Notes: generated by a model from the letters alone, not told the origin. A DNA stretch of 64,000 nucleotides from Spiribacter sp. 1M189 (GCF_040838345.1 NZ_JBAKFF010000001.1:1550001-1614000); one strand, 5' to 3'; shown: positions 53,262-63,836, numbered from the stretch's first letter. Made by a program: numbers and translations.

Positions 53262-54605
53262 ATGATCGACAAGGTTCTCATCGCCAACCGCGGCGAAATC
53301 GCACTGCGCATCCTGCGCGCCTGCCGGACGCTCGGCATCGGCACCGTCGCCGTCCACTCCACGGCCGACCGGGACCTCAAACATGTTCGGCTGGCCGATG
53401 AGTCGGTCTGCATCGGCGGCGCCAGCTCGGCGGAGAGTTACCTCAACATTCCGGCCATCATCAGCGCCGCCGAACTTACCGACGCCGTCGCCATTCATCC
53501 GGGTTATGGCTTTCTCTCAGAGAACGCGGACTTCGCAGAACGCGTGGAGCAGTCCGGTTTCCGTTTCATCGGCCCGCGGGCCGAGACCATCCGGCTGATG
53601 GGCGATAAGGTCTCGGCCATCGATGCGATGAAGGCCGCGGGCGTACCCTGCGTGCCGGGCTCTGGCGGCCCGCTCACCGATATCGACGCCGACAACCTTC
53701 AGCTTGCCCGGCAAATCGGCTATCCGGTGATCATCAAGGCCGCCGCCGGTGGCGGCGGTCGCGGCATGCGGGTCGTCCACGGCGAGGGGGCGCTCCTGCA
53801 CGCGATATCGGTGACGCGCACGGAAGCCGCCAACGCGTTTGGCAGTGACGTGGTGTACATGGAGAAGTACCTGGACAATCCCCGCCACGTCGAGATTCAG
53901 GTCATGGCCGACGAGCAGGGCAATGCGGTGCATCTCGGCGAGCGCGACTGCTCCATGCAGCGCCGCCATCAGAAGGTGATCGAGGAGAGCCCGGCCCCCG
54001 GGATCACCCCCGAGGAGCGCACCCGCATCGGCGAGCGCTGCGCCGAGGCCTGTCGCCAGCTGGGCTACCGCGGGGCGGGAACCTTTGAATTCCTCTACCA
54101 GGATGGCGAGTTCTACTTCATCGAAATGAACACGCGCATCCAGGTGGAGCATCCGGTAACGGAAATGGTCACCGGCCGCGACCTGGTTGCCGAGCAGATC
54201 CGCGTCGCCGGCGGCGAACCCCTTTCTTTCGCACAGGATGAAATCGAATTCCGCGGCCATGCCATCGAGTGCCGCATCAACGCTGAGGATGCAGAGCGTT
54301 TCATCCCCTCCCCCGGTCAGATCACCCTCTACCACCCGCCGGGCGGTCCCGGCGTGCGCGTCGACTCACATGTCTACACCGGCTATCACGTCCCGCCCCA
54401 CTACGATTCCATGATTGGCAAGGTCATCACCTGGGGCGAAGACCGCAGCAGTGCCATCGCCAGGATGCGGACCGCTCTGAGCGAGCTCGTGGTGGAGGGC
54501 ATTAATACCAATACGGCGCTGCACGAGGATCTGCTGCTCGATCGCGGGTTCGAGGAGGGCGGCACCAACATCCATTACCTGGAGAAAAAGCTGGGGCTCA
54601 GCTGA
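53262..54605 (+). CDS. accC: acetyl-CoA carboxylase, biotin carboxylase subunit
   Basis: AccC carboxylates biotin on AccB with ATP and bicarbonate. The 447-residue ATP-grasp protein begins [21 protein letters not shown], with [18 protein letters not shown], the Gly-rich ATP loop [29 protein letters not shown] and [14 protein letters not shown] near the active site. Length equals that of E. coli AccC. The start at 53262 matches the family N-terminus exactly. Confidence 0.97.
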   Translation: MIDKVLIANRGEIALRILRACRTLGIGTVAVHSTADRDLKHVRLADESVCIGGASSAESYLNIPAIISAAELTDAVAIHPGYGFLSENADFAERVEQSGFRFIGPRAETIRLMGDKVSAIDAMKAAGVPCVPGSGGPLTDIDADNLQLARQIGYPVIIKAAAGGGGRGMRVVHGEGALLHAISVTRTEAANAFGSDVVYMEKYLDNPRHVEIQVMADEQGNAVHLGERDCSMQRRHQKVIEESPAPGITPEERTRIGERCAEACRQLGYRGAGTFEFLYQDGEFYFIEMNTRIQVEHPVTEMVTGRDLVAEQIRVAGGEPLSFAQDEIEFRGHAIECRINAEDAERFIPSPGQITLYHPPGGPGVRVDSHVYTGYHVPPHYDSMIGKVITWGEDRSSAIARMRTALSELVVEGINTNTALHEDLLLDRGFEEGGTNIHYLEKKLGLS

Positions 54606-54626
54606 GGCCCACGACCGGCACCGCGC

Positions 54627-55418
54627 TCAGCCGGACAGCAGCAGCCGCAGGCCGACGAGGACGAGAAACACCGCGAAGGCACGGCGCAGCCAGACCGCCG
54701 GCAGGCGGGTCGCTACCTTCGCGCCGACCGGCGCCAGGAATACGCTCGCCACGGTGATCCCGCCGACGGCCGGCCAATAGATGTACCCCGTACTCCATGG
54801 TGGCAGCGCATCCTCCCCGGTGCCGGCGAGAATGAAGCCGATACTCCCGGCGATCGCAATACTCACGCCGGCCGCGGATGAGGTCCCCACCGCCTGACGC
54901 ATGGTCACGCCCGCCCAGATCAGGAAAGGCACCACGAGCGTGCCGCCTCCGATGCCCACCAGGCTGGAGATGGTGCCGATCAGCGCACCGGCGACGACCA
55001 CAATGGCAGGCCTCGGCATGAGACGCCCCGCCGGTGGCTGCAGGGCGAACGCCATGCGCACGGCAAGGGTCAGGACAAACACCGCGAAGATCACCCGCAG
55101 TATATCGCCGGGTAGTGCCGCGGCGAGGTGAGCCCCCAGCAGCGCGCCGGTCATCAGGCCGGCCACCAACCAGGGCAACGCGGAGAGCACCACGTTGCCC
55201 AGCCTCCAATGCGCCCGCGCCGAGGAGAGCCCAGTGACCACGATGGTCGCCAGCGAGCTGCCCACCGCCATGTGCATGGCCACGTCCATGCTCAGCCCCT
55301 GGGCCTGGAAGATGGGTAGCAGCACCGGCACGACAACCACGCCGCCGCCGATACCGAACAGCCCGGAGGCAAATCCGACCACCACGCCGGCGAGGACGTA
55401 GATCAAAAGATCAAGCAC
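54627..55418 (-). CDS. TauE/SafE-family membrane transporter
   Basis: This 263-residue protein of seven to eight hydrophobic helices shows the duplicated TauE/SafE motif FASGLFGIGGGVVVVPVLL and, in the second half, ISSLVGIGGGTLVVPFLI. The family exports sulfite, sulfoacetate or other anions; the substrate here is unknown. The start is a GTG at 55418 with a GGAG site. It is convergent with accC and divergent from the NDUFA9-like gene. Confidence 0.9.
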   Translation of the reverse strand: MLDLLIYVLAGVVVGFASGLFGIGGGVVVVPVLLPIFQAQGLSMDVAMHMAVGSSLATIVVTGLSSARAHWRLGNVVLSALPWLVAGLMTGALLGAHLAAALPGDILRVIFAVFVLTLAVRMAFALQPPAGRLMPRPAIVVVAGALIGTISSLVGIGGGTLVVPFLIWAGVTMRQAVGTSSAAGVSIAIAGSIGFILAGTGEDALPPWSTGYIYWPAVGGITVASVFLAPVGAKVATRLPAVWLRRAFAVFLVLVGLRLLLSG

Positions 55419-55509
55419 CCGCTGCTCCGTTGATGCAGATCGAAGCGTCCATTATGGCATTTGCTCTACAATGTCGGTATCGACAAGCGAATCAGGAGAG
55501 CGCGGGCTC

Positions 55510-56475
55510 ATGCGCATCCAGACTGTCTGCATCCTGGGCGGCACCGGCTTCATCGGCCGCCAGATTGCCAATCGCCTCGCCAACACGGCGGTGCACATCA
55601 AGGTGCTCACGCGACGCCGCGAGCGGAACCGCCATCTGCTGCCCATCCCCAACCTCGAGCTCATCGAGGCCAACGTGCACGATCGGGAAGATCTCTTTCA
55701 CCATCTGGAAGGCGTTGACGCGGTCATCAATCTGGTCGCCATCCTCAACGAGGAGAACAAACCGGGGCGCCGTTTCGAGGATGTGCACGTGCACCTGGTC
55801 GAAAAACTCCTCGGGGCCTGCCGCGATGCCGGCGTAAAGCGGCTTCTGCACATGAGTGCGCTCGGCGCCGATATCAACGGCCCCAGCCGTTATCAGCAGA
55901 CCAAGGGCGAGGGTGAGCGGCTGGCACTGGCGGCCAATGGTGACGACCTGGCGGTGACGGTCTTCCAGCCCTCGGTGGTGTTCGGCCCGAGCGACAGTTT
56001 TCTCAACACCTTCGCCGGCATGCTCCGGCTCGCACCGATCATGCCCCTGCCGACACCCGGCGCCCGGTTCCAGCCCGTTTACGTGGATGACGTCGCCGCC
56101 GCATTCGAAGCGGCGCTCACCAACCGCGACACCTTCGGCCGGACCTATGCGCTCTGTGGCCCGGAGACCTACACCCTGGAGACGCTGGTCCGCTACGTCG
56201 CCGAGCTGATGGGTCTGAAGCGCGCCGTGATCGGCCTGCCCGACAGGCTTTCGCGACTGCAGGGTCGGATCATGCAGCGGCTGCCAGGCAAACCCTACAC
56301 CTATGACAATTACCTCTCCGCCCAGGTGGATAATGTGTGCCATCACAACGGGCTGCCCGATCTGGGCATCCACCCGACGGCGCTGGAAGCAGTCGCGCCG
56401 GGGTATCTGGGTGGCAGACGCAGTCGCGACCGATATGACGAGTGGCGCCGCGAGGCCGGTCGCGACAACGAGTGA
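55510..56475 (+). CDS. complex I NDUFA9-family atypical SDR protein
   Basis: This 321-residue protein has the NAD(P)-binding [18 protein letters not shown] (about 5-22), a [13 protein letters not shown] catalytic-like region and [14 protein letters not shown], as in NDUFA9-like atypical short-chain dehydrogenases. The bacterial role is unsettled; proposals include quinone or NAD(P)H-linked reactions. The ATG at 55510 follows AGGAGAG. The stop overlaps the GTG of cca as GTGA, so the two are translationally coupled. Confidence 0.85.
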   Translation: MRIQTVCILGGTGFIGRQIANRLANTAVHIKVLTRRRERNRHLLPIPNLELIEANVHDREDLFHHLEGVDAVINLVAILNEENKPGRRFEDVHVHLVEKLLGACRDAGVKRLLHMSALGADINGPSRYQQTKGEGERLALAANGDDLAVTVFQPSVVFGPSDSFLNTFAGMLRLAPIMPLPTPGARFQPVYVDDVAAAFEAALTNRDTFGRTYALCGPETYTLETLVRYVAELMGLKRAVIGLPDRLSRLQGRIMQRLPGKPYTYDNYLSAQVDNVCHHNGLPDLGIHPTALEAVAPGYLGGRRSRDRYDEWRREAGRDNE

Positions 56476-57725
56476 GTACCGCCGGCCTGGAGATTTACGA
56501 AGTCGGTGGCGCGGTCCGCGACCGACTGCTTGGCCTGCCGGTCCACGAGCATGACTGGGTGGTGGTCGGCGCAACGCCGGAGGCGATGACCGACCGCGGC
56601 TTCCGTCCCGTTGGTCGGGAATTCCCGGTATTCCTCCACCCGGAGACGGGCGAGGAATATGCCCTTGCCCGCACCGAGCGTAAAACCGCTCCCGGCTACC
56701 ATGGGTTCGCATTCCATGCGAGCCCAGCGGTCAGCCTGACCGAGGATCTCGCCCGGCGGGATCTCACCATCAACGCCATGGCAGCGGCGCCGGACGGGAC
56801 AATCATCGACCCCTTCGACGGCCGCGGCGATCTTGAGTCGCGTTGTCTGCGGCATGTCTCGGATGCCTTTCGCGAAGACCCCGTCCGCATTCTACGACTG
56901 GCCCGGTTCGCCGCACGATTCGCGCCACTCGGGTTTCGGGTGGCGGATGACACCATCGCGCTCTGCCGCGAGATGGTGGAAAGCGGCGAGGTCGATGCGC
57001 TGGTGCCCGAGCGGGTCTGGCAGGAAATGGCCAAGGCCCTCATGGCGCCGTCCCCGGATGCCTTTATCCAGACCCTCAGGGACTGCGGCGCACTGGCCGT
57101 CCTGTTGCCGGAGATCGACCGCCTCTTTGGAATCCCCCAGCCCGAGGACCATCACCCGGAGATCGATACCGGCGAGCATGTCCTGCTGGTCCTGAAACAG
57201 GCCGCGCGCCTCGACAGCGATCTGCCCGCCCGATTCGCCGGCCTTGTTCATGACGTCGGAAAGGGACTGACTCCCACCGCCGAGCTGCCGCGGCATCGAG
57301 GCCATGAGGCACGCGGTGTCCCACTGGCCGATGCAATCTCCGAGCGATTGCGGGTGCCATCGGAATGCCGTGACCTGGCCCGCGGCGTCACCCGCTACCA
57401 CTTGCATTGCCATCGGGTCCGGACGCTCCGCCCGCAGACCCTCCTCGAGATGATGGAGAAGCTCGATCTGTTGCGGCGGCCGGCACGGCTGGAGAGCTTC
57501 CTGCTCGCCTGCGAGGCGGACTATCGCGGCCGGCTCGGACTGGAGAACTGCGCCTATCCACAGGCCGATTACCTGCCCGAGGCCCTGGCGCGCTGCCAGG
57601 CGGTGGACGCCTCACGGTTCGTCGAGCAGGGCCTGAAAGGCCCCGCCATCGGCGAGGCCATTCGTCATGCCCGCCTTCAGGCGCTGAAGGCCCTGCGTGC
57701 CGAAAAGGGCGATACGCCCGATTGA
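56472..57725 (+). CDS. cca: multifunctional CCA-adding tRNA nucleotidyltransferase
   Basis: Cca adds or repairs the 3'-CCA of tRNAs. The 417-residue protein closely follows E. coli Cca: [19 protein letters not shown] at the N-terminus, [30 protein letters not shown] and a C-terminal HD domain ([11 protein letters not shown]) with phosphodiesterase/phosphatase potential. Where E. coli has the metal-binding DxD (DRDW), this protein has EHDW, an unusual Glu at the first position. The start is a GTG overlapping the previous stop. Confidence 0.94.
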   Translation: MSTAGLEIYEVGGAVRDRLLGLPVHEHDWVVVGATPEAMTDRGFRPVGREFPVFLHPETGEEYALARTERKTAPGYHGFAFHASPAVSLTEDLARRDLTINAMAAAPDGTIIDPFDGRGDLESRCLRHVSDAFREDPVRILRLARFAARFAPLGFRVADDTIALCREMVESGEVDALVPERVWQEMAKALMAPSPDAFIQTLRDCGALAVLLPEIDRLFGIPQPEDHHPEIDTGEHVLLVLKQAARLDSDLPARFAGLVHDVGKGLTPTAELPRHRGHEARGVPLADAISERLRVPSECRDLARGVTRYHLHCHRVRTLRPQTLLEMMEKLDLLRRPARLESFLLACEADYRGRLGLENCAYPQADYLPEALARCQAVDASRFVEQGLKGPAIGEAIRHARLQALKALRAEKGDTPD

Positions 57726-57737
57726 GGAGGCGGTCTC

Positions 57738-58547
57738 CTAAACCGCTTGTTGACCCGCGAACAGCCAGATGAGGATCAGACCAAGGCCGATTCGGTAGAC
57801 GACGAACGGCGTCATGCCGACACGCGCGACGAGCGCCAGAAAGGCACCGATGCAGAGATAGGCGGAGACGCCGGCGACACCGACACCGACAGCAAACGCC
57901 ATCCAGTCGACGGGAGCACTCGTGCCGACAAGCTGCAGGGCCTTCCAGCCACCGGCGAGCGCAATAGCCGGGATGGAGAGCAGGAACGAAAAGCGTGCGG
58001 CCGCGGTTGCCTCCAGCCCCAGCCAGAGCGCCGCCGTCATGGTAATGCCGGAGCGCGAGGTGCCGGGAATGATCGCGAGCACCTGCGCCGCCCCGATGAA
58101 AAGTGCCGCGCCCGGCCCGATGTCCCTTTCACTCCGTCGCCCCTGATGACGGGCCGAGACCCAGAGCAGGATGCCGAACCCGATGGTCGCCGCCGCAATG
58201 ACGAGGGGCTGGCGCAGAACGGAGTCGGCGGCATCCGCAAGCACCAGCGCACCAGCCACCAGAGGCAGTGTGCCAATGACGATGGCCCAGCCCAGGCCGC
58301 TGTCGCCCACCCGCTCGCGCCGCCAGACGGACTGGAGCGTATCGGTCGTCAGCGGAACCAGCTGGCGACGGAAATGCAGCAAAACCGCCAGCAGCGTGCC
58401 CACATGAACGGCGACATCGAACGCCAGCCCCTGGTCGGGCCACCCCAGCAGTCGCGGCAGAAGGATCAGGTGTGCCGAACTGGAGATGGGCAGGAACTCC
58501 GTCAGTCCCTGGATCAGTCCCAGCCAGAATGCCTGGACAAGATCCAT
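57738..58547 (-). CDS. uppP: undecaprenyl-diphosphatase
   Basis: UppP (BacA) removes a phosphate from undecaprenyl diphosphate so the lipid carrier can be recycled for peptidoglycan and O-antigen. The 269-residue membrane protein has GLIQGLTEFLPISSSAHLIL (about 12-31) and IIPGTSRSGITMT (about 160-172), the two conserved active-site motifs. It starts on the base before the cyclase stop, so the pair is likely co-transcribed. It is convergent with cca. Confidence 0.95.
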   Translation of the reverse strand: MDLVQAFWLGLIQGLTEFLPISSSAHLILLPRLLGWPDQGLAFDVAVHVGTLLAVLLHFRRQLVPLTTDTLQSVWRRERVGDSGLGWAIVIGTLPLVAGALVLADAADSVLRQPLVIAAATIGFGILLWVSARHQGRRSERDIGPGAALFIGAAQVLAIIPGTSRSGITMTAALWLGLEATAAARFSFLLSIPAIALAGGWKALQLVGTSAPVDWMAFAVGVGVAGVSAYLCIGAFLALVARVGMTPFVVYRIGLGLILIWLFAGQQAV

Positions 58548-59234
58548 TCAACGCGGCTCGGCGCGATACAGTGCCATCGCCGGATCGACGCCGTCCGGCG
58601 CCGGCCCCTGCAGACGACGGAAGTGTCGCGCTGCTCCGTCGGACAGCGCCGCACGGACCGGGTCGCTGATCACCACATCACAGCCGGCGGCCCGCCCGGA
58701 CAGCCTTGCCGCCACGTTGACCGTGTCTCCGACCGTCGTATAGATGAGACGGCTCTCAGAGCCGATGCTCCCCATCACGACATCGCCGCTGTGCAGGCCG
58801 GCACCAATCGGTACCTGATCATCCGCGCGGTTCAGCCCCATGCGGTCCGGTCGCTGCACGATCTCCAGCGCACAGAGACAGGCGTTTTCCTCTATCCCAT
58901 ATCCCTCAAAAACCGCCATCAGGCCATCACCGGTAAAGTTGTCCACATAGCCCCCATAACGCTCCACGGCATTCACCTGACGGCCTATGCAACGATCGAC
59001 GGTGTCGATCAGCACGCCGGGATCCATACTTCTCGACAACTCGGTGAAACCGCGAATATCGGTGAACAGAATACAGGCATCGACGTGACGCGGTGATCGC
59101 AGGGCCCGTTCGGCGAAAGGGCCGGCATCGAGCAATTCCCGAACGGGTGGAGACAGATAGCGGGAAAACCAGGATTGTCGGTACGCATAAAGCGGGGTTG
59201 CGGGCCGGAATCGGTAAGAGCCGGGGGATTCCAT
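58548..59234 (-). CDS. class III adenylate/guanylate cyclase domain protein
   Basis: The 228-residue protein is almost wholly a class III nucleotidyl cyclase catalytic domain: CILFTDIRGFTELSR with the first metal Asp, YVDNFTGDGLMAVFEGYG with the second, HSGDVVMGSIGS and YTTVGDTVNVAARLSG. No membrane or sensory domain is visible beyond about 45 N-terminal residues. Such stand-alone enzymes usually make cAMP. It lies immediately upstream of uppP; a functional link is not evident. Confidence 0.87.
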   Translation of the reverse strand: MESPGSYRFRPATPLYAYRQSWFSRYLSPPVRELLDAGPFAERALRSPRHVDACILFTDIRGFTELSRSMDPGVLIDTVDRCIGRQVNAVERYGGYVDNFTGDGLMAVFEGYGIEENACLCALEIVQRPDRMGLNRADDQVPIGAGLHSGDVVMGSIGSESRLIYTTVGDTVNVAARLSGRAAGCDVVISDPVRAALSDGAARHFRRLQGPAPDGVDPAMALYRAEPR

Positions 59235-59283
59235 TCTCTTCTCCCATTGGTCGCTTCCATGACTGACCCGAATGAGTACTAAA

Positions 59284-60489
59284 TTAATCTTGTTTCACTG
59301 ACAAGCGCGCCCGATGGTCGGTGAAGCCGAACCCCGGGAGCGGCTTTTCAAGGCCGCGTCCCAGGCCCAGCACCTTGAAACGCTCGCCCATCTCGTCCGG
59401 GAAGAGCAGCGGTTTGGCCTGCTGTGCCAGCTCGGCCGCCTGGTTGGGATCGCTGGCAGCCCGCTCCTCGATGATCCCCGGCAGGCCGGCACCAGCGAGG
59501 AAATTCCCCTGCGTTGCAAAACCAAGCACATCCAGCCCCGCGGCAGCGCCAGCCCGCGCTGCGGCGGTAAAATCCACGGAGGCGGTAATGTCCTGCAGAC
59601 CCGGCCAGAAGAAGGGATCGTCGTGGGCGCGATGCCGGTAATGGCAGAGCAGCGTCCCGGTGGCACGCTGCGGATGGTAGAACTCGCGCCGCGGATAGCC
59701 ATAATCGATCAGCAAAGCCGCACCGGCTTCGATGATGTCGCCGAGGGCGGCCACCCATGGCTGGAGCGACGGACACCACTCGGAACAGTAGCCTGGCGGC
59801 AATCGCCCGCCCAAATCCGATTCGATGTCGGACACCGCTGAGGTCAGCGCGTCATCGGCCGGCTGCGGCCGCCAGCAAAGCTCGCCGTCCCCGTCGACGC
59901 CGACCGCCAGATTGTGGATCGCATTCTCGGTTCTCTGGAAGCGTTGAACCGGCAGGGCATCGAGCACCTCGTTGGCCAGAACCGCCCCACGAAACGCCGC
60001 CGTCGGCAGCCGCTCAAGCCACTCCACGCGGTTGCGGACGGACGCCGGCAGCGTCTCCAGGGTGCGTGCCTGCTCCGCCCGCAGATCGGCACTCACCTCA
60101 ATGATCAGGTATCGCGCCGGCAGGCGCTCCATCCGGTGGAGTTCCAGCAGCAGGTCAGCGGCCATCTGTCCTGTTCCCGCGCCAAACTCGAGCACTGTGT
60201 CGCCATCCGCCGCTTCAAGTATGCGGCGTACTTCATGCGCCAGGGTCTGCGAGAACAGGGCACTCATCAGCGGCGCGGTGGTGAAATCGCCACCGGGTCC
60301 AAAACGCGCTTGCCCGGCGCTGTAGTAACCCAACCCGGGGGCATACAGCGCCAGTGCCATGTAGTCGGCGAAGTCCATCGCCCCACCGGCCATCGCTATC
60401 GCGGCATCGATCCGCTCGCGCAACCTGCGGCTGTGATCCGCCGCGTTGGCATCCGGCGCCGGGGGCGACGGGGGTGCGCGCCGGGCCAT
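59284..60489 (-). CDS. SAM-dependent methyltransferase, MidA/NDUFAF7 family
   Basis: This 401-residue protein has ALYAPGLGYYSAGQARFGPGGDFTTAP near the start, the SAM-binding VLEFGAGTGQMAADLL (about 99-114), VLANEVLDALPVQRF and LIDYGYPRREFYHPQR. These are the marks of DUF185/MidA proteins; the mitochondrial relative methylates an arginine of complex I subunit NDUFS2. The bacterial target is not known. It follows folK by two bases on the minus strand. Confidence 0.9.
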   Translation of the reverse strand: MARRAPPSPPAPDANAADHSRRLRERIDAAIAMAGGAMDFADYMALALYAPGLGYYSAGQARFGPGGDFTTAPLMSALFSQTLAHEVRRILEAADGDTVLEFGAGTGQMAADLLLELHRMERLPARYLIIEVSADLRAEQARTLETLPASVRNRVEWLERLPTAAFRGAVLANEVLDALPVQRFQRTENAIHNLAVGVDGDGELCWRPQPADDALTSAVSDIESDLGGRLPPGYCSEWCPSLQPWVAALGDIIEAGAALLIDYGYPRREFYHPQRATGTLLCHYRHRAHDDPFFWPGLQDITASVDFTAAARAGAAAGLDVLGFATQGNFLAGAGLPGIIEERAASDPNQAAELAQQAKPLLFPDEMGERFKVLGLGRGLEKPLPGFGFTDHRARLSVKQD

Positions 60490-60491
60490 GG

Positions 60492-60992
60492 TCAGTCGCC
60501 AGTCTCGGCGGAGAAATCGAGGGCAATGGGTCGCAGGCCGCCCTCGGCTTCGAGCTGCGCCCAGAGTTCAGCGTAGCGGCGACCATCCACGGGATGCCGT
60601 TCCTCCGGCGCGATGTCCATTAACGGTTTCAGGACGAAGGCATATTTGAGGATTTCATCCCGCGGCAGGATCGGCACATCCTCGCGGATGACATTGCCAA
60701 GCGTCAGCAGATCGATGTCCAGCGTCCGGGAACTGAAGCGCTGATCCGTGCGAAGCCGCCCCTGCGCGGTCTCGATCTCGCGACAGGCGGCTGCCAGATG
60801 CTCGGCCGAGTCATCGGTGTCGAGCCCGACCACCAGGTTGTAGAAATCATCACCGTCGAACCCCACCGCGTGCGTCTGGTAAACCGGCGAGATGATGAGC
60901 GGAGCGTATCGGTGGTGGAGCGCCGCCACGGCGGCGCGCACATGGCGCTCGGGTTCGATATTGCTGCCGATGCTGAGATAGGCGCGGTTCAT
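60492..60992 (-). CDS. folK: 2-amino-4-hydroxy-6-hydroxymethyldihydropteridine pyrophosphokinase
   Basis: FolK transfers pyrophosphate from ATP to the pterin in folate synthesis. The 166-residue product begins AYLSIGSNIEPERHVRAAV, with FYNLVVGLDTD, RFSSRTLDIDLLTLG (metal-binding Asp pair) and LPRDEILKYAFVLKPL. It overlaps folB by 4 bases, so the two folate genes are coupled. Confidence 0.95.
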   Translation of the reverse strand: MNRAYLSIGSNIEPERHVRAAVAALHHRYAPLIISPVYQTHAVGFDGDDFYNLVVGLDTDDSAEHLAAACREIETAQGRLRTDQRFSSRTLDIDLLTLGNVIREDVPILPRDEILKYAFVLKPLMDIAPEERHPVDGRRYAELWAQLEAEGGLRPIALDFSAETGD

Positions 60993-61351
60993 GGGACCTC
61001 TGCTTGGCTTCGGACAAGTTTGACACCGACACTCTGGGCAGCCGGCAGGGCACCCGGCTTGCGCAGCACCAGTTCAACCTGGCGGATGGCGGGGTCGGTG
61101 AGCACCACGTCCACCAGCCGCGCGGCCAGTGTCTCGATCAACTGACAGTCGGCCTCCGCGGCCTGCCGAACCAGTCGTTCGCTCAGGGCGGCATAGTCCA
61201 CGGCATCATCAAGCGCATCACTGGCGGCCGCGGCACGAGTGTCCACGCTCAGCGCCAGATCGAGCTCCAGCTGCTGGGCAAAGGCCCGTTCCCAGGCATG
61301 AACGCCAATCACGGAGCGCAATGACAGCCGCTCAAGGAATACGGTATCCAT
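60989..61351 (-). CDS. folB: dihydroneopterin aldolase
   Basis: FolB converts dihydroneopterin to 6-hydroxymethyldihydropterin, the FolK substrate. The 120-residue protein has VFLERLSLRSVIGVHAWER at the N-terminus (active-site Glu is in this loop), VDYAALSERLV and ELVLRKPGAL with the catalytic Lys. It is first of the folB-folK-midA-like run and divergent from plsY. Confidence 0.95.
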   Translation of the reverse strand: MDTVFLERLSLRSVIGVHAWERAFAQQLELDLALSVDTRAAAASDALDDAVDYAALSERLVRQAAEADCQLIETLAARLVDVVLTDPAIRQVELVLRKPGALPAAQSVGVKLVRSQAEVP

Positions 61352-61431
61352 GGGCGACGGAGCATTTCATGTCACCGCAGGCAGCACAAGGTCTGCTTGA
61401 CCAGACATCACCCAGGGGGTGCAATGCCGAC

Positions 61432-62019
61432 ATGACGGGATTTCTCATGGTCTTCATCGGCTATCTGGCGGGTTCACTGTCCGCCGGCATCATCGTGGCA
61501 CGGCTGATGGGGCTGGGAGACCCCCGCGAGGACGGCAGCGGCAATCCCGGCGCCACCAACCTGCTGCGCCTGGGCGGACGGAACGCTGCGGCCGCCACAT
61601 TGCTCGGCGACGCCCTGAAGGGGGTTCTCCCCGTGCTGGCAGGCCATGCGCTGGGGTTGTCGAGCGGTTTCCTGGCGCTGATCGGGCTTGCTGCCTTCCT
61701 GGGCCATCTCTACCCGGTCTTCTTTGGATTCCGTGGCGGCAAAGGGATTGCCACCGGGCTGGGGGTTTTCGTGGCCTGGTCCTGGTTGGTGGGGCTTGGC
61801 GTCATCCTCAGCTGGCTCGCCATCGCGGCGCTGATGCGGATTTCGTCACTCGCGGCGCTGGTGAGTTTTGCGCTGGCACCGCTCTATGCCCTGTTCATCA
61901 CCGGCTCCCGGCCGCTCGCCGCAGCCGCTGCGGTCATGGCACTCCTCACGACCTGGCGGCACCGAAGCAACATCCAGCGTATCGCCCGCGGCGAGGAGCC
62001 GCGGATCGGCCGGCGCTAG
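61432..62019 (+). CDS. plsY: glycerol-3-phosphate acyltransferase PlsY
   Basis: PlsY transfers an acyl group from acyl-phosphate to glycerol-3-phosphate, the first step of phospholipid synthesis. The 195-residue, five-helix membrane protein has the three family motifs: [49 protein letters not shown] and a late [18 protein letters not shown]. It overlaps the convergent tsaD by 4 bases. Confidence 0.95.
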   Translation: MTGFLMVFIGYLAGSLSAGIIVARLMGLGDPREDGSGNPGATNLLRLGGRNAAAATLLGDALKGVLPVLAGHALGLSSGFLALIGLAAFLGHLYPVFFGFRGGKGIATGLGVFVAWSWLVGLGVILSWLAIAALMRISSLAALVSFALAPLYALFITGSRPLAAAAAVMALLTTWRHRSNIQRIARGEEPRIGRR

Positions 62020-63041
62020 TCAGCCGGCGCCGGCACCCGCAGTTCATCCATCGGCCAACGCGGCCGAATGTCCACGGGTCCGGGATCGCGCTCCCCCGCC
62101 CATAACCGCCGATATCCCGCATACGCGATCATGGCGCCATTATCCGTGCAGAACGCCAGCCGGGGGCAGGCCATGACCGCCCCCTGATCCTCTGCTACCT
62201 GACGGAGCCGGCCGCGCAGCGCCTGGTTGGCCCCCACGCCACCCGCCACCACCAGATGCCGCACGCCGGTCTGTTCAAGCGCCCGCCGCACCTTGATGGC
62301 GAAGGTATCCACCACGGCATCCTGAAACGCGCGGGCAATCGCGGCGCGGGTTGGCGCATCCTCGTCCGCCTCACGCACCGCATTGACCACAGCGGTCTTC
62401 AGGCCGCTGAAGCTGAAGTCCAGTCCGGGCCGGTCGGTCATGGGGCGCGGAAAGCGGAACGGTCCCGGCTCTCCCTCCCGGGCCAGGGCCTCCAGCTGCG
62501 GCCCACCCGGATAGGGCAGCCCGAGGAGCTTGGCGGTCTTGTCAAACGCCTCGCCTGCGGCATCATCCAGCGACTCACCCAGCACCCGATAGCGGCCGAT
62601 GTCGGCGACTTCCACCAGCAGCGTGTGGCCACCGGAGACCAACAGCGCCAGAAAAGGGAATGCCGGCGGGTCCGGTTCGAGCATCGGCGCCAACAGGTGG
62701 GCCTCCATGTGGTGGACGCCGAGCACCGGGCAATCCAGTGCCCAGCCGAGGCCCTCCGCGACCGATGCTCCGACCAGAAGCGCCCCGGCGAGCCCCGGCC
62801 CACGGGCATAGGCAATGCCGCCGATATCGCCAGCGTCGAGGCCTTCCTCGGCCAGGCAGTCCTGCGCCAGCGGCAGCACCCGACGCACATGATCGCGGGA
62901 GGCCAGCTCGGGCACGACGCCCCCATAGGTGGCATGGGTCGCCACCTGGCTGTGCAGACGATGGGCAATCAGGCCGCGGTCACCCGAGTACAGGGCGATC
63001 CCCGTCTCATCACAGGAGGTCTCGATACCCAGAACGATCAT
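62016..63041 (-). CDS. tsaD: tRNA N6-adenosine threonylcarbamoyltransferase
   Basis: TsaD transfers threonylcarbamoyl to A37 of ANN-decoding tRNAs with TsaB and TsaE. The 341-residue ASKHA-fold protein has [29 protein letters not shown], the metal-binding [21 protein letters not shown], and late [12 protein letters not shown]. Length is typical. It is divergent from rpsU, the usual arrangement next to the macromolecular-synthesis operon. Confidence 0.97.
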   Translation of the reverse strand: MIVLGIETSCDETGIALYSGDRGLIAHRLHSQVATHATYGGVVPELASRDHVRRVLPLAQDCLAEEGLDAGDIGGIAYARGPGLAGALLVGASVAEGLGWALDCPVLGVHHMEAHLLAPMLEPDPPAFPFLALLVSGGHTLLVEVADIGRYRVLGESLDDAAGEAFDKTAKLLGLPYPGGPQLEALAREGEPGPFRFPRPMTDRPGLDFSFSGLKTAVVNAVREADEDAPTRAAIARAFQDAVVDTFAIKVRRALEQTGVRHLVVAGGVGANQALRGRLRQVAEDQGAVMACPRLAFCTDNGAMIAYAGYRRLWAGERDPGPVDIRPRWPMDELRVPAPAD

Positions 63042-63064
63042 GGCAACGGCACTACCGGAAGCTT

Positions 63065-63093
63065 TTGCATTTAAGGGCGGGCCGGCTTAGACT
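63065..63093 (+). promoter_or_regulatory. possible sigma70 promoter for rpsU
   Basis: TTGCAT (63065-63070), a 17-base spacer and TAGACT (63088-63093) lie 66 bases before rpsU in the tsaD-rpsU divergent spacer. The match is moderate. Confidence 0.35.
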
Positions 63094-63158
63094 ACCGGGC
63101 TCGATTGGTTTACGCCGATTCTACGACGTTTACAGCAACACGGTAAGGTTTGAGCTCT

Positions 63159-63374
63159 ATGCCGAGTGTCAAGGTTCGCGAAAACGAGCCCTTTGAAGTG
63201 GCCCTGCGCCGCTTCAAGCGGTCCTGCGAGAAGGCCGGCGTACTTTCCGAGGTACGTCGCCGGGAGCATTACGAAAAGCCCACCCAGGAGCGCAAGCGCA
63301 AGCAGGCCGCGGCAGTCAAGCGCCACGCCAAGCGTCTGCAGCGGGAGAATCAGCGCACCCAGCGTCTCTACTGA
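63159..63374 (+). CDS. rpsU: 30S ribosomal protein S21
   Basis: The 71-residue basic protein reads [19 protein letters not shown], continues [22 protein letters not shown] and ends in a Lys/Arg-rich tail, matching S21 over its full length. The ATG at 63159 gives the canonical N-terminus; three upstream in-frame codons are not needed. It opens the rpsU-yqeY-dnaG macromolecular-synthesis operon. Confidence 0.97.
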   Translation: MPSVKVRENEPFEVALRRFKRSCEKAGVLSEVRRREHYEKPTQERKRKQAAAVKRHAKRLQRENQRTQRLY

Positions 63375-63389
63375 ACCGGACGTCCGCCG

Positions 63390-63836
63390 GTGAGTGATCT
63401 CAAAACGCAAGTTACCGACGCCGTCAAGGCAGCGATGCGGGCCGGCGACAAGTCACGCCTTGCCACCTTGCGGATGGTGAGCGCCGCCATCAAGCAGAAA
63501 GAGGTGGATGAGCGCCGGACACTCACCGATGCTGACGTGCTGGCCATCCTCGACAAGATGGTCAAGCAGCGCCGGGAATCGGTGGAGCAGTACGAGACCG
63601 CAGGCCGTGAAGAACTGGCGGCGGCGGAACGCGCAGAGATCGACATCATCGGGGAATTCCTTCCCCGGGCACTCGATGAGTCGGAGATCAGCGCCATGAT
63701 CGCGGCGGCCATCGAAGAGACCGGCGCCGAGTCCATCCGCGACATGGGCAAGGTAATGGCGAAACTCAAACCCGAGGTTCAGGGCCGGGCCGACATGAGC
63801 ACCGTCAGCGCCCGGGTCAAGCAGCAGCTGAGCTGA
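63390..63836 (+). CDS. GatB/YqeY domain-containing protein
   Basis: This 148-residue, all-helical protein begins SDLKTQVTDAVKAAMRAGDKSRLATLRMVSAAIKQKEVDE and ends in a small domain (IRDMGKVMAKLKPEVQGRADMS) related to the tail of GatB. YqeY-like proteins are often found between rpsU and dnaG; their role is not established, though tRNA-linked amidotransferase function has been proposed. The start codon is GTG, 15 bases after rpsU. Confidence 0.92.
   Translation: MSDLKTQVTDAVKAAMRAGDKSRLATLRMVSAAIKQKEVDERRTLTDADVLAILDKMVKQRRESVEQYETAGREELAAAERAEIDIIGEFLPRALDESEISAMIAAAIEETGAESIRDMGKVMAKLKPEVQGRADMSTVSARVKQQLS

Noticed and set aside
57747-59096. 449-codon plus-strand open frame opposite uppP and the cyclase
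   Set aside because: Composition is typical of an antisense shadow and both minus-strand genes are clear.
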